From the NCBI RefSeq assembly GCF_900114675.1, contig NZ_FOZM01000002.1, positions 248,001 to 312,000 on the forward strand: a stretch of 64,000 bases of DNA, given 5' to 3'. This stretch comes from Yoonia litorea (lineage in GTDB: Bacteria; Pseudomonadota; Alphaproteobacteria; Rhodobacterales; Rhodobacteraceae). Made by a program: the position numbers and the translations under genes. Each line of letters starts with the position of its first letter. Within the stretch, counting starts at the first letter, position 1. The notes under the pieces are model-generated. The model did not search any database. It had not been told where the DNA came from and worked only from the letters and a program-made list of their open reading frames with translations. Positions 36,590-46,296 of the stretch are shown here, piece by piece.

Positions 36590-37144
36590 TTACCCTTGCA
36601 TCGACGACACGCCCACCTGCGCGGGGCGCAGCAGGCGATCGTGCAGCATGAAGCCCGTTGCAGAAACCTGAATAATCTCGCCGGCCTTGGTGCCTGGCAG
36701 CGGTGCTTCGAACATTGCTTCGTGCATCTGCGGATTGAACTTGTCACCAACCTCGGGCTGGATCGGTTCGATGCCATGCTTTTTGAAGACGTTGATCAGC
36801 TCGCGCATCGTCAGCTCGATCCCTTCCATGAGGGATTCAGGGGCTTTCTCGTCGCTTTCCTTCGCCGCGGCCAATGCGCGGTTGAGGTTGTCGTAAACCG
36901 GTAGCAAATCCCGCGCGAGGCGTGACCCGCCGTAGTTTTCCGCCTCGCGACGGTCACGCTCGGCACGTTTGCGCGTATTCTCGGCATCTGCGAGGGCACG
37001 CATGAATTTGTCGCGAAAATCGTCGCGCTCTGTGCGCAAGGCTTCGATCTCATCAAGGCTGTCGGCGGCCGCGTCGAAGTCGGGCTCATCGCCTTCAGCG
37101 GCGAGTTCATCGAGTGTTTGCAGCTCTTCGTCTTTCTCAGACAT
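36590..37144 (-). CDS. grpE: GrpE nucleotide exchange factor for DnaK
   Basis: 184 residues from the ATG at 37144, supported by GAAGGGAAAG just upstream. An acidic N-terminus, a long central coiled coil and the C-terminal GFMLHDRLLRPAQVGV motif define GrpE. It releases ADP from DnaK in the cytoplasm. The stretch NRALAAAKESDEKAPESLM is the usual start of the compact domain. It follows hrcA by 13 bp, as in many alphaproteobacteria, so both are under HrcA or heat-shock sigma control. Confidence 0.95.
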   Translation of the reverse strand: MSEKDEELQTLDELAAEGDEPDFDAAADSLDEIEALRTERDDFRDKFMRALADAENTRKRAERDRREAENYGGSRLARDLLPVYDNLNRALAAAKESDEKAPESLMEGIELTMRELINVFKKHGIEPIQPEVGDKFNPQMHEAMFEAPLPGTKAGEIIQVSATGFMLHDRLLRPAQVGVSSMQG

Positions 37145-37157
37145 CAATTCTTTCCCT

Positions 37158-38222
37158 TCACGAGCGGTCAGCGATCATCTTGCCGACAAGCTTTGCGGTA
37201 TAATTCACAATCGGAACAATACGACCGTAGTTCAGGCGGGTCGGCCCGATCACACCGACAGCACCAATAATCTTTCGGTCGGCGTTCATATAAGGGGAAA
37301 CGACCAAAGATGAACCCGAAAGTGAGAACAATTTATTCTCCGAGCCGATAAAAATGCGCACGCCGTCGCCTTCTTCTGCAAGGTCGAGGAATTGTGCGAT
37401 ATCGCGTTTGCGTTCCAGATCATCAAACAGCGTGCGAATGCGCGCGAGGTCTGTCTCTGATTCACCATCGCCAAGCAGATTGCCACGACCCCTGACAATC
37501 AGACGCTCGGTTGCCTCACCTTTGTTTTCCCAAAGTGCCAGACCGTTTTCGACAAGATCACGGGCCAGAGCATCAATCTGCTGACGGCGGGTTTCGATCT
37601 CACGCGCGATGACCGATCCCAGCTCGGACAGGGTGTGACCCTCTGCGATGGAGTTGAGAAAATTCGCGGCTTCCCGCATCGAAGATGGGGTTTGTCCGAC
37701 GGGTGGCGTAAACACGCGGTTTTCGACATGGCCATCTGCAAAGACCAGAACGACAAGCGCCCTTTCCCGCGACAAAGACACAAAGTCGATGTGTTTGATC
37801 GGAGCTTCGTGTTTGGGCGTAAGCACAAGGCTGGCCCCATGCGTCACACCGGAAAGAGCACGCCCCACCTGATCAAGAACAGATGTGACGTCGTGATCAT
37901 TGGATGTCAGCGTGCGGTCGATTGTCTCTCGGTCCTTGCCGTCCAGATCGCCAACCTCAAGCAGGCCATCGACAAACATCCGCAAACCCAATTCGGTCGG
38001 GATGCGTCCGGCACTGACGTGTGGGCTGCCGAGCAGACCAAGGTATTCGAGGTCCTGCATGACATTGCGGATCGTCGCCGCGCTGACCTTTTCTGAAAAG
38101 TCGCGAGTCAGCGTCCGCGATCCGACAGGGGCACCGCTTTCGAGGTAGCCTTCAACGACACGGCGGAACACCTCGCGCGAGCGGGCATTCATTTCCTCAA
38201 TGTTTGGCGGTTGCTCTGCCAT
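37158..38222 (-). CDS. hrcA: Heat-inducible transcription repressor HrcA
   Basis: 354 residues from the ATG at 38222 (AGAGGAA precedes it). The N-terminal winged helix carries [20 protein letters not shown] and [16 protein letters not shown]; the C-terminal part has [20 protein letters not shown], both HrcA hallmarks. HrcA binds CIRCE elements upstream of chaperone genes; no CIRCE copy was seen within this window, so its targets lie elsewhere. It is divergent from rph, with a sigma70-like promoter in the 117-bp gap. Confidence 0.95.
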   Translation of the reverse strand: MAEQPPNIEEMNARSREVFRRVVEGYLESGAPVGSRTLTRDFSEKVSAATIRNVMQDLEYLGLLGSPHVSAGRIPTELGLRMFVDGLLEVGDLDGKDRETIDRTLTSNDHDVTSVLDQVGRALSGVTHGASLVLTPKHEAPIKHIDFVSLSRERALVVLVFADGHVENRVFTPPVGQTPSSMREAANFLNSIAEGHTLSELGSVIAREIETRRQQIDALARDLVENGLALWENKGEATERLIVRGRGNLLGDGESETDLARIRTLFDDLERKRDIAQFLDLAEEGDGVRIFIGSENKLFSLSGSSLVVSPYMNADRKIIGAVGVIGPTRLNYGRIVPIVNYTAKLVGKMIADRS

Positions 38223-38247
38223 TACGTTCCTCTTTTGAAGGCGGGCC

Positions 38248-38276
38248 AATTAAAACGAAGTCGCGGGCGCGGTCAA
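38248..38276 (-). promoter_or_regulatory. Candidate hrcA promoter
   Basis: On the minus strand TTGACC (38271-38276) and TTAATT (38248-38253) are 17 bp apart. Transcription would start about 18 nt before the hrcA ATG. The match to the -35 box is good and to the -10 box fair. Confidence 0.45.
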
Positions 38277-38339
38277 TCGGGGTTGGATTCCAAATGTGGG
38301 CAGCGTATCGACGGGATGCAATCAAACAGGAGTGATCCC

Positions 38340-39047
38340 ATGCGTCCATCAGGCCGTCAGACCAACGAAATGCGTGCTGTCTCCATCGAGACCGGTGTGA
38401 CCATGCACGCCGAGGGCTCTTGCCTGATCAAATGCGGGAACACGCATGTCCTGTGCACCGCAACGATTGATGAACGCGTCCCTCCCTTTCTGAAGAACTC
38501 TGGCCTTGGATGGGTGACTGCTGAATACGGGATGCTTCCGCGTGCGACAAACAAACGGATGCGCCGCGAGGCAAAGAACGGGCAATCCGGTCGCACGCAG
38601 GAAATCCAGCGCTTGATCGGACGATCGCTGCGCGCGGGTGTTGACCGTGTGGCCTTGGGTGAACGTCAGATCGTCGTTGACTGTGACGTCATTCAAGCGG
38701 ACGGCGGCACACGTTGCGCGTCAATTACGGGCGGTTGGGTTGCGCTGAAACTGGCCGTGCAGAAGTTGATGAAATCTGGCGATGTGATCACCGATCCTTT
38801 GGTCGATCCGGTGGCGGCCGTTTCCTGTGGAATCTACGCAGGGCAAAATGTGTTGGATCTTGATTATCCTGAAGACTCAGAGGCCGGTGTCGATGGTAAT
38901 TTTGTCATGACCGGCGGCAAGCTGATCGAAGTCCAGATGTCGGCTGAAGGCGCAACGTTTACACGGACACAAATGGACGGTCTTCTCGACCTTGCGGAAA
39001 AAGGCATTTCTGAATTGACCGAAGCACAGCTGGCGGCGGTCGGCTGA
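38340..39047 (+). CDS. rph: Ribonuclease PH
   Basis: 235 residues from the ATG at 38340, which follows AGGAGTGATCCC; the 43 upstream residues of open frame cross the hrcA promoter and are not coding. The RNase PH family residues are present: [14 protein letters not shown] at the start, [14 protein letters not shown], and the phosphate-binding RSLRAGVDR. It trims tRNA 3' ends using phosphate. Its stop overlaps the rdgB start by one base (TGATG), so the two are coupled; hemW follows. Confidence 0.96.
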   Translation: MRPSGRQTNEMRAVSIETGVTMHAEGSCLIKCGNTHVLCTATIDERVPPFLKNSGLGWVTAEYGMLPRATNKRMRREAKNGQSGRTQEIQRLIGRSLRAGVDRVALGERQIVVDCDVIQADGGTRCASITGGWVALKLAVQKLMKSGDVITDPLVDPVAAVSCGIYAGQNVLDLDYPEDSEAGVDGNFVMTGGKLIEVQMSAEGATFTRTQMDGLLDLAEKGISELTEAQLAAVG

Positions 39048-39655
39048 TGCGCAAGTTTGACGGCAAGGAGTTGGTCATCGCGACACACAATCGCGGTAAG
39101 CTGGAGGAGATCGCGGATCTTCTTTCCCCTTTCGGTGTGACACTGACCTCCAATGCCGATCACGGATTGCCCGAACCTGACGAAACCGAGACGACTTTCG
39201 TTGGCAATGCCCGCATCAAGGCCCATGCAGCAGCCAAGGCGACTGGCCTGCCGGCCCTCGCCGATGACAGCGGGATCGAGATTGACGGGCTGAACGGTGC
39301 GCCGGGTGTCTATACTGCGGATTGGGCTGAAACGCCTGACGGTCGTGATTTCAAAATGGCCATGGAACGGGCGTGGCGCGAACTTGAACAACTGAACGCG
39401 CCCTACCCGCGATTGGCCCGTTTTTGCTGCACTTTGGTACTGGCTTGGCCTGACGGTCACGACGAAGTGTTTCCCGGTATCATGCCTGGTGAGATCGTCT
39501 GGCCAATGCGTGGCGATCAGGGCCACGGCTATGACCCGATCTTTCAACCCCACGGATATGACATCACATTTGGTGAAATGGACCGCTGGGAAAAGAACAA
39601 GATCAGCCATCGCGCCGATGCGTTCAAGAAGCTGATCGCGGGCTGCTTTGGCTGA
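39047..39655 (+). CDS. rdgB: dITP/XTP pyrophosphatase
   Basis: 202 residues, Ham1 family. VIATHNRGKLEEI near the N-terminus and ADDSGIEIDGLNGAPGVYT in the centre are the substrate and metal-binding blocks; the C-terminal HGYDPIFQP and KNKISHRADAF are typical. It removes deaminated purine triphosphates such as dITP and XTP from the pool. It overlaps hemW by eight bases at its 3' end. Confidence 0.95.
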   Translation: MRKFDGKELVIATHNRGKLEEIADLLSPFGVTLTSNADHGLPEPDETETTFVGNARIKAHAAAKATGLPALADDSGIEIDGLNGAPGVYTADWAETPDGRDFKMAMERAWRELEQLNAPYPRLARFCCTLVLAWPDGHDEVFPGIMPGEIVWPMRGDQGHGYDPIFQPHGYDITFGEMDRWEKNKISHRADAFKKLIAGCFG

Positions 39656-40805
39656 GGATTGGGAAAACGGAGGCTTCGGCCTCTATATTCATTGGCCGTT
39701 TTGCCAGGCCAAATGCCCCTATTGCGATTTCAACTCACACGTTGTCGCGCAGATCGACCAGAAGGCTTGGGAAGCTGCATATGTCAGTGAGATAGACCGT
39801 ATCGGGGCCGAGACAGAGGGTCGCGTGCTGCGGTCCGTCTTTTTCGGCGGCGGAACACCAAGCCTGATGGACCCAGAGGTCGTGGATGCGGTCATGACCA
39901 AAATTCGCAGCACCTGGCCTGTGGCTAACGCTGTCGAGGTCACGCTAGAGGCCAATCCCACTTCGGTCGAGGCAGGGCGTTTTGCCGGATACCGTGATGC
40001 GGGTGTCAATCGTGTCTCGATGGGCATTCAGGCGCTGAATGATGCTGATCTAAAGGCTTTGGGGCGACTGCACTCTGCATCCGAAGCCATGAAAGCCTTT
40101 GACATCGCCAGAGGCGTGTTTGATCGCGTGAGCTTTGACCTCATATACGCGCGACAAGGCCAGAGCGCGGCTGATTGGGAAGCAGAGCTTCGTCAGGCGC
40201 TTTCGATGGCAGTCGATCACCTGTCCCTTTACCAACTGACGATCGAGGACGGGACTGCGTTTGGAGACCGCTACAACGCGGGCAAGCTTCGTGGCTTGCC
40301 GGATGATGATACGGCCGCGGATATGTACCTGTTGACGCAAGACCTTTGCGAGGACGCGGGGTTTGCGGGGTATGAGGTGTCAAACCATGCCCGTGACGGG
40401 GCCGAAAGCGTGCACAACCGGATCTACTGGCGCTATGGCGACTATGCAGGGATCGGTCCTGGCGCACACGGGCGTCTGACATTAGGCGGACAACGATATG
40501 CAACCGAGACACCGCTGTCTCCGGCGGGGTGGTTGGCACAGGTCCGACGGACCGGTAGCGGAGAGAGCCCGCGTGAGCCGTTGTCCGTTGAAGACCAGTT
40601 TACTGAGTTTCTGTTGATGGGCCTGAGACTGCGCGAGGGCGTTGACCGGCGGCGCTTTCAAGATCAGTGGTCTGATGAATTATTGAATAATATCAATAAT
40701 TTAGAACAACTAGACATGCTGAAGATGGATGAAAATCACCTTGCTGTCACACCGACCGGCCGCCCCGTTCTCAATGCTGTCTTGCGACAGCTTCTTGAAG
40801 GCTAG
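39648..40805 (+). CDS. hemW: Radical SAM heme chaperone HemW
   Basis: 385 residues. The radical-SAM cluster motif CxxxCxxC appears as CQAKCPYC near residue 19 and is followed by the aromatic residue of HemW/HemN proteins. FFGGGTPSLM binds SAM. The start is a TTG (39648) inside the rdgB 3' end; the next in-frame ATG comes too late, after the cysteine motif. The lack of the N-terminal extension found in CgdH/HemN, and the third-gene position behind rdgB, favour HemW (heme transfer) over coproporphyrinogen dehydrogenase. Confidence 0.85.
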   Translation: MAEDWENGGFGLYIHWPFCQAKCPYCDFNSHVVAQIDQKAWEAAYVSEIDRIGAETEGRVLRSVFFGGGTPSLMDPEVVDAVMTKIRSTWPVANAVEVTLEANPTSVEAGRFAGYRDAGVNRVSMGIQALNDADLKALGRLHSASEAMKAFDIARGVFDRVSFDLIYARQGQSAADWEAELRQALSMAVDHLSLYQLTIEDGTAFGDRYNAGKLRGLPDDDTAADMYLLTQDLCEDAGFAGYEVSNHARDGAESVHNRIYWRYGDYAGIGPGAHGRLTLGGQRYATETPLSPAGWLAQVRRTGSGESPREPLSVEDQFTEFLLMGLRLREGVDRRRFQDQWSDELLNNINNLEQLDMLKMDENHLAVTPTGRPVLNAVLRQLLEG

Positions 40806-41683
40806 TTTCCAGAAAGCACCCGCAATAGATCGTCCAACTGCTCAAGAGAGCGATAGCTGATCGTCATCTTGCCACCTTCGGTTCCGGCAGCGTGATCAAT
40901 GGACACCTTCATTTTCAGCGTCGCGCCAAGTTCTTTCTCGATCTGAACGGTGTCAGCATCTTTGGTACTGTGGGAACCGCTGGTCTTGCGGCGGGTCTCG
41001 TCCTGAAGGCCTTTTTTCACGAGTGCCTCCGCTTGGCGGACTGACAGCTTTTCATTGATGATTTTGCGCGCCAACAGCCGGGCGTCATCGTGTCCGATCA
41101 ACGCGCGTGCATGACCCGCCGTCAAAAGGCCGTTGGTCAGATAGTCCTGCACCTCTTCGGGCAGGTTCAGCAGACGCATTGCATTCGCGATGTGGCTTCG
41201 GCTTTTGCCAAGAGCCTGTGCAAGCTTGTCCTGAGTGTGTCCGAAGCGGTCCATCAACTGCTTGTAGCCGGCAGCCTCATCAATCGGGTTGAGGTCGGCG
41301 CGCTGGATGTTCTCGATGATTGCGATTTCAAGAACTTCGGTGTCATCATATTCGCGCACGATAACCGGCACTTCGTGCAGCTTCGACATCTGCGCGGCAC
41401 GCCAGCGCCGCTCGCCAGCAACGATTTCATAGCCATCATCGACAGTTCTGACGATGAGCGGCTGGATGATCCCTTTTTCTGCAACGGATGCTGCCAGTTC
41501 TTGTAGCGCATCTTCTGCGAAATAGCGGCGCGGCTGATCAGGGTTCGGGCGCACCTGTTCGATCGGAACAACAAGGTCAGGACGCTTGGGGGCAGCCTGC
41601 GGTCCGGCCTCGGTTGCCACATCCGACATCAAGGCAGACAGCCCACGCCCCAAACCACGCGATTTCTTTACATTGCGTGCCAT
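40802..41683 (-). CDS. parB: Chromosome partitioning protein ParB
   Basis: 293 residues from the ATG at 41683. The CTP-binding motifs VAGERRWRA and ENIQRADLNP are present, then a helix-turn-helix (DKLAQALGKSRSHIANAMRLL) that reads parS, and a C-terminal dimerisation tail. ParB loads onto parS, spreads as a clamp and, with ParA, moves sister origins apart. Its two partner sites are at 43063 and 44968. Its stop codon and that of the convergent hemW share the tetramer CTAG. Confidence 0.96.
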   Translation of the reverse strand: MARNVKKSRGLGRGLSALMSDVATEAGPQAAPKRPDLVVPIEQVRPNPDQPRRYFAEDALQELAASVAEKGIIQPLIVRTVDDGYEIVAGERRWRAAQMSKLHEVPVIVREYDDTEVLEIAIIENIQRADLNPIDEAAGYKQLMDRFGHTQDKLAQALGKSRSHIANAMRLLNLPEEVQDYLTNGLLTAGHARALIGHDDARLLARKIINEKLSVRQAEALVKKGLQDETRRKTSGSHSTKDADTVQIEKELGATLKMKVSIDHAAGTEGGKMTISYRSLEQLDDLLRVLSGN

Positions 41684-41684
41684 A

Positions 41685-42494
41685 TCAAGCGGCCTTTCTT
41701 TTCTTCGTGCGTCCAATCACCTCTTTGGCAAGCGCACGATATGCGGCGCTGCCTTTGGAATTGGTGTCGTAGTTCAAAACCGGTACCGCAAACGACGGCG
41801 CCTCACTCAATCGCACATTGCGCGGAATAACGGTCTTGAACACCATGTCACCCATGTTTTCGCGCGCATCATCCTCAACCTGCAAAGACAGGTTGTTGCG
41901 TGCGTCATACATTGTCAGGGCGATCCCTTCGATCCTGAGATCCGGATTGGCCGACTGACGGACGTCGCGCACCGTCAAAATGAGCTGTGAAAGCCCTTCA
42001 AGCGCAAAGAATTCGCTTTGGAGGGGTACAATGATCGAGTCTGCAGCCACCATCGCGTTGACCGTCAGAATGTTGAGCGACGGCGGGCAATCTATCAATA
42101 TATAGTGGTAATCTTCTGCCCCACCACCAGATTTACGTAGGACTTCGCGAAGAAGAAAACTGCGGTTGGCGTTATCGCCGAGTTCGATATCGGCTGAGCT
42201 AAGGTCAGTTGTCGCCGGAACAATCTCTAGCCGGTCGACACTTGTTGTCAGGGCCGCATCTGCGAGTGAAATCTCGCCTGACAGCAAATCATATGTCGTG
42301 GCATCGCGCATATCATACTCGATCCCCAAGCCGGTGGAAGCGTTGCCCTGCGGGTCAAGATCGACAAGCAGCACGCGCTTTCCAAGCTCTGCAAGAGCGG
42401 CGCCAAGGTTAATCGTTGTGGTCGTTTTCCCAACGCCACCCTTCTGGTTCGCGATCGCAATAATTGTGGGAAAAGAGGCAGATTTAGGTGCCAC
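41685..42494 (-). CDS. parA: Chromosome partitioning ATPase ParA
   Basis: 269 residues if started at the GTG at 42494, which is inside the last codons of rsmG and preceded by a GCAAG run. The longer in-frame start at 42593 would overlap rsmG by more than 100 bp and is less likely. The deviant Walker A KGGVGKTTT is at about residue 17, and Walker A' VDLDPQGNAS and YILIDCPPSLN follow. ParA forms a dynamic gradient on the nucleoid that pulls ParB-parS complexes. It is followed directly by parB. Confidence 0.95.
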   Translation of the reverse strand: MAPKSASFPTIIAIANQKGGVGKTTTTINLGAALAELGKRVLLVDLDPQGNASTGLGIEYDMRDATTYDLLSGEISLADAALTTSVDRLEIVPATTDLSSADIELGDNANRSFLLREVLRKSGGGAEDYHYILIDCPPSLNILTVNAMVAADSIIVPLQSEFFALEGLSQLILTVRDVRQSANPDLRIEGIALTMYDARNNLSLQVEDDARENMGDMVFKTVIPRNVRLSEAPSFAVPVLNYDTNSKGSAAYRALAKEVIGRTKKRKAA

Positions 42495-43101
42495 CTTGCA
42501 GAATCCTTCGTATGGATAACAGTCGTGCCTCAGGATCAGTGATACTGGGCTGATCTTCAAGGGCAAACGACCAAGTCTCTTGTGCCTGCGCAATCTCGCT
42601 TGCCGCGTTACGACCCTTATGGATCAGGCAGACGCCATCTTTTGCAAGGTGGCGGTGAACAAGCGGAAGAAGCGCCGGCAAGGCAGCAAGCGCCCTTGCG
42701 GAGACGACATCGGCTTCTTGCGGTGCTGCAGCTTCAATCCGGTTAGCGATGACGTTGACAGAAAGTGACAATTCTCGCGCAGCCGTCCGCAGGAAGGTGC
42801 ATTTGCGTTGGTCGCTTTCGATCAGCGTGAAGCGCGCGTCAGGGTGATGTTGGTGGCCGAGGATAGCCATTACAATGCCAGGAAAGCCCCCACCACTGCC
42901 GATATCGACCCAATGTTCGAACTCTGATGGCGCCAAAGCATATAATTGCGCCGAATCGACGATGTGCCGGTCCCAGATCTCTGTCGTCGTGCCCTTTGCG
43001 ATCAGGTTGATTTTTGGTGTCCATTTGAGCGTGATTGCCGCGAATGCCTCCAATCGCGCCAATGTTTCACGTGAAACAGGAACACCAGCGACATGTTCCA
43101 T
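42484..43101 (-). CDS. rsmG: 16S rRNA m7G527 methyltransferase
   Basis: 205 residues. VDIGSGGGFPGIV (about residue 67) binds SAM, and the VSRET segment near the N-terminus is spelled by a parS site, a well-known feature of rsmG genes next to parAB. The enzyme methylates G527 of 16S rRNA; loss gives low-level streptomycin resistance in other bacteria. It starts 2 bp after the mnmG stop and overlaps the parA start. Confidence 0.95.
   Translation of the reverse strand: MEHVAGVPVSRETLARLEAFAAITLKWTPKINLIAKGTTTEIWDRHIVDSAQLYALAPSEFEHWVDIGSGGGFPGIVMAILGHQHHPDARFTLIESDQRKCTFLRTAARELSLSVNVIANRIEAAAPQEADVVSARALAALPALLPLVHRHLAKDGVCLIHKGRNAASEIAQAQETWSFALEDQPSITDPEARLLSIRRILQGGT
43063..43078. promoter_or_regulatory. 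parS: parS site 1, inside rsmG
   Basis: TGTTTCACGTGAAACA, a perfect match to the 16-bp palindromic ParB-binding consensus. It encodes VSRET at residues 9-13 of RsmG. It lies about 5.1 kb from the hemJ-maf gap. Confidence 0.95.
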
Positions 43102-43103
43102 GG

Positions 43104-44984
43104 TTATGTACCGGTCGCTTCTGTCTGGTTGCGCTTGAGTGCAGAGATAAGCAGCATCAACGCTGCTGGTGTCATGCCTTCTATACGGCCGGCCTGAGCA
43201 ATCGACGTTGGCCGAGTCGCCTTGAGTTTGCTGACAATCTCGTTCGAAAGCCCTGTAATCCGGGCAAAATCAAGATCATCCGGGATAATCTGCTTCTCAT
43301 CCCGCTCCATCGCAGCGATATCACGCTCTTGCCGCGCGATATAATGCGCATAAAGCGCGTCCTTCTTGACCTGATCCTTGATTGCTGTGGGCGTCTCGGT
43401 CAGTGGAAAACCCAGCGTCTGGAGTTCATTAAATCCAAAGTCGGACAAAGCCAGCGCGTCGATGGCACTCCGTCGCGGCCCGTCGGGGTTCAGTTTGGCT
43501 CCTGTACCTGCAATATCGCGGGAGGTCAGTTCGATTTCGGCAAGTGCAGCCTTTGCCTCGGTCAGGTGCGTCATCTTATCAGAGAACGCGGCCCAGCGGA
43601 GATCACCGACACACCCAAGGTCACGGCCCATTTCCGTTAACCGCTGATCGGCGTTGTCAGCGCGCAGTGACAACCTGAATTCGGCCCTTGATGTAAACAT
43701 GCGATAAGGTTCGGAAACACCGCGGGTTGTCAGGTCGTCGATCATGACGCCGATGTAGGAATCACGCCGGCTGAACACCACCTCGCCCCGCCCTTGCGCC
43801 TGTGCCGCTGCATTCAGCCCAGCGACAAGACCTTGTGCGGCTGCCTCCTCATAACCTGTGGTGCCATTGATTTGACCTGCCAAGAACAGCCCTGGAACAT
43901 CGCGAAGTTCGAGTGTTGGTCGCAAAGCGCGGGGGTCAATGTAGTCATATTCGATGGCATAGCCCGGCTGCAAAATCTTTGCGTTTTCAAGGCCATAGAT
44001 CGAATGAACGTAATCTTCCTGCACATCTTCAGGTAACGAAGTGGAGATCCCGTTGGGGTAGACCGTATCGTCACTCAAGCCTTCCGGTTCCAGAAATATC
44101 TGATGTGATGGCTTATCTGCGAAGCGGACGATCTTGTCTTCAATGGACGGGCAATAGCGTGGACCGACGCCGTCGATATGACCTCCATACATCGCTGAAC
44201 GCGCAAGGTTGGCACGGATGATCTCGTGCGTTCTTTCATTGGTATGTGTAATCCCGCAATCGATCTGTCGGACATACGGTTGCTTCGATAGAAAGGAAAA
44301 CAGCACCGGATCCGGGTCGCTTGGCTGCTTTTCAAGCAGATCCCAATTGATTGTCTTCCCGTCCAGACGCGGCGGTGTTCCTGTCTTCAGACGTCCCATT
44401 GGCAAACCGAAACTGTCCAGACGCTCGGCCATTTTGACGGACGGATCATCGCCCATCCGTCCACCTGGGCGGGAAACATCACCGATATGGATCATGCCTC
44501 GCAAGAATGTGCCTGTCGTGAGGATCACATTTGCAGCACGGATTTCACTGCCGTCCCGAAGGTGAAGGCCGCAGACACGCCCGCTTTCGACGATCAGGTC
44601 GGTCGCCTCGCCCTCAATGATTGTCAGGTTTTCCGCTTCGGCAAGTACCCCTTGCATCTCGTTGCGGTAAATCTTGCGGTCAGACTGCGCCCGTGGGCCC
44701 TGGACAGCCGGACCTTTCTTTCTGTTCAAAAGCCGAAACTGGATTCCAGCCTTGTCAGCGACCAGCGCCATGACGCCATCCAGCGCATCAATTTCTCTGA
44801 CAAGGTGGCCTTTCCCAAGTCCGCCGATGGCCGGGTTACAGGACATTACACCAATTGAGGCCTTGGTCAGCGTGACCAAGGCAACCTGCACTCCCATCCG
44901 GGCAGCAGCATGCGCAGCTTCCGACCCGGCATGACCACCGCCGATAACAACCACATCAAAGTCGCGATGTTTCACGTGAAACAC
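43104..44984 (-). CDS. mnmG: tRNA uridine 5-carboxymethylaminomethyl modification enzyme MnmG
   Basis: 626 residues. The start is GTG at 44984, with AGGGAG upstream, giving [17 protein letters not shown]. The FAD-binding [12 protein letters not shown] follows at once, then [20 protein letters not shown], and a conserved [10 protein letters not shown] in the middle. With MnmE it installs the cmnm5 group at the wobble uridine of some tRNAs. Residues 2-6 (FHVKH) are encoded by a parS site, which many mnmG genes near origins share. Three bases separate it from the mnmE stop. Confidence 0.96.
   Translation of the reverse strand: MFHVKHRDFDVVVIGGGHAGSEAAHAAARMGVQVALVTLTKASIGVMSCNPAIGGLGKGHLVREIDALDGVMALVADKAGIQFRLLNRKKGPAVQGPRAQSDRKIYRNEMQGVLAEAENLTIIEGEATDLIVESGRVCGLHLRDGSEIRAANVILTTGTFLRGMIHIGDVSRPGGRMGDDPSVKMAERLDSFGLPMGRLKTGTPPRLDGKTINWDLLEKQPSDPDPVLFSFLSKQPYVRQIDCGITHTNERTHEIIRANLARSAMYGGHIDGVGPRYCPSIEDKIVRFADKPSHQIFLEPEGLSDDTVYPNGISTSLPEDVQEDYVHSIYGLENAKILQPGYAIEYDYIDPRALRPTLELRDVPGLFLAGQINGTTGYEEAAAQGLVAGLNAAAQAQGRGEVVFSRRDSYIGVMIDDLTTRGVSEPYRMFTSRAEFRLSLRADNADQRLTEMGRDLGCVGDLRWAAFSDKMTHLTEAKAALAEIELTSRDIAGTGAKLNPDGPRRSAIDALALSDFGFNELQTLGFPLTETPTAIKDQVKKDALYAHYIARQERDIAAMERDEKQIIPDDLDFARITGLSNEIVSKLKATRPTSIAQAGRIEGMTPAALMLLISALKRNQTEATGT
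44968..44983. promoter_or_regulatory. parS: parS site 2, inside mnmG
   Basis: TGTTTCACGTGAAACA, again a perfect ParB palindrome. It begins one base after the mnmG start-codon nucleotide 44984, so ParB bound here would also sit on the mnmG translation-start region of the DNA. Confidence 0.95.
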
Positions 44985-44987
44985 TCC

Positions 44988-46268
44988 CTACTTTCCAATG
45001 CAAAAGCTTGAAAAAATCTCTCCAAGCACCTGTTCTACATCAACCCGACCAACAATGCTATCGACAGCCCTGATTGCGGAGCGAAGTTCTTCAGCAATGA
45101 TGTCGGCCAATCCAGCCTCCGCCACCATCATACTCTGTGCATCATCCATGTGACCAATAGCACGCAGCATGGCTGTCCGATGCCTCTCACGCATCGCGAC
45201 GCCGATCATGCCAACCTTTGTCTCAAGGCGTTTCCGAATATTTTCAATGAGTTCATCGACACCTTCGCCAGTTTGTCCTGAAACACGCGGTGTTTCAGAT
45301 GCGCCCAGATCAGCCTTGCCCCAAACCACAATGTCATCCTCACCGCTGGCTGCAGGTCGGGTCTCACCCGGAGACAAAAGGTAAACTCTCAGGTCGGCCT
45401 GTTCGGCCCGCTCTCTGGCGCGCGCAACGCCAAGACCTTCAACAACATCCTCTGTTTCCCGAAGTCCCGCCGTGTCAAGCATCGTCACCGGCAGCCCACC
45501 CAGATCCATACGGACTTCAATCACATCGCGTGTCGTTCCAGCGATTTCTGATGTGATCGCAACATCACGACCGGCGAGCCGGTTCAGTAATGTTGATTTC
45601 CCCGCGTTTGGTGCGCCGATGATCGCGACTTCAAACCCGTCTCGCACACGCTCAGCGATCTGAACGCCTTCGGCTTCGCGCTTCATCGCTGCAGAAACGT
45701 TGGTCAACAACGCAGTCACTTCAGGGAATACATCAACCGGCACCTCTTCATCCGCGAAGTCGATTGTCGCTTCCAGTAGGGCGGCAGCTCTGATCAGTTT
45801 CTCGCGCCACTCACCTGCGAGCGCACCGAGTGCACCAGAGAAAACGCGAATTGCCTGCCTGCGCTGACTTTCGGTTTCAGCGTCAATCAAATCTGCGAGG
45901 CCTTCGACCTCTGCAAGATCGAGTCTGCCGTTCTCAAGGGCACGGCGGGTAAATTCCCCCGCCTCCGCCTGCCGCAGATCAGGCATATTTCCCAACTCCC
46001 GCAGGACCGCCTGAACCACAGCCGGGCTACCATGCAAGTGCAGCTCAATGACCGTTTCTCCAGTAAAGCTGTGACCAGCCGCGAACGTTAGCACCAAAGC
46101 TTCATCGAGAAGCGCGCCTTCGGCATCCCTGAGCTTTCGCACCCCTCTGCGTTCGGGCACGTTGGTACAGAGGCGTGCAACGCTGTCAGCTGCAGCCGGA
46201 CCTGAAATCCGGACAACAGCAACACCGGCGCGTCCCTGCGCGGTTGCGAGAGCAAAGATTGTATCCAT
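44988..46268 (-). CDS. mnmE: tRNA modification GTPase MnmE
   Basis: 426 residues from the ATG at 46268 ([20 protein letters not shown]). The GTPase G1 loop [11 protein letters not shown] is near 220, the G2/G3 region holds DTAGLRET, and the protein ends in the family-defining CIGK. It forms a complex with MnmG for wobble uridine modification. A few extra codons upstream (to 46292) cannot be excluded. A 28-bp gap separates it from the rho stop. Confidence 0.95.
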   Translation of the reverse strand: MDTIFALATAQGRAGVAVVRISGPAAADSVARLCTNVPERRGVRKLRDAEGALLDEALVLTFAAGHSFTGETVIELHLHGSPAVVQAVLRELGNMPDLRQAEAGEFTRRALENGRLDLAEVEGLADLIDAETESQRRQAIRVFSGALGALAGEWREKLIRAAALLEATIDFADEEVPVDVFPEVTALLTNVSAAMKREAEGVQIAERVRDGFEVAIIGAPNAGKSTLLNRLAGRDVAITSEIAGTTRDVIEVRMDLGGLPVTMLDTAGLRETEDVVEGLGVARARERAEQADLRVYLLSPGETRPAASGEDDIVVWGKADLGASETPRVSGQTGEGVDELIENIRKRLETKVGMIGVAMRERHRTAMLRAIGHMDDAQSMMVAEAGLADIIAEELRSAIRAVDSIVGRVDVEQVLGEIFSSFCIGK

Positions 46269-46296
46269 TTTTAACCCATTGTTATTAAACAATAAG

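Noticed and set aside
36590-38340. CIRCE element (TTAGCACTC-N9-GAGTGCTAA) in front of hrcA or grpE
   Set aside because: No such inverted repeat is present in the gaps; only a sigma70-like promoter is visible.
39648-39655. Frameshift between rdgB and hemW instead of a TTG start
   Set aside because: The 8-bp overlap is ordinary operon coupling and both products are complete separate families.
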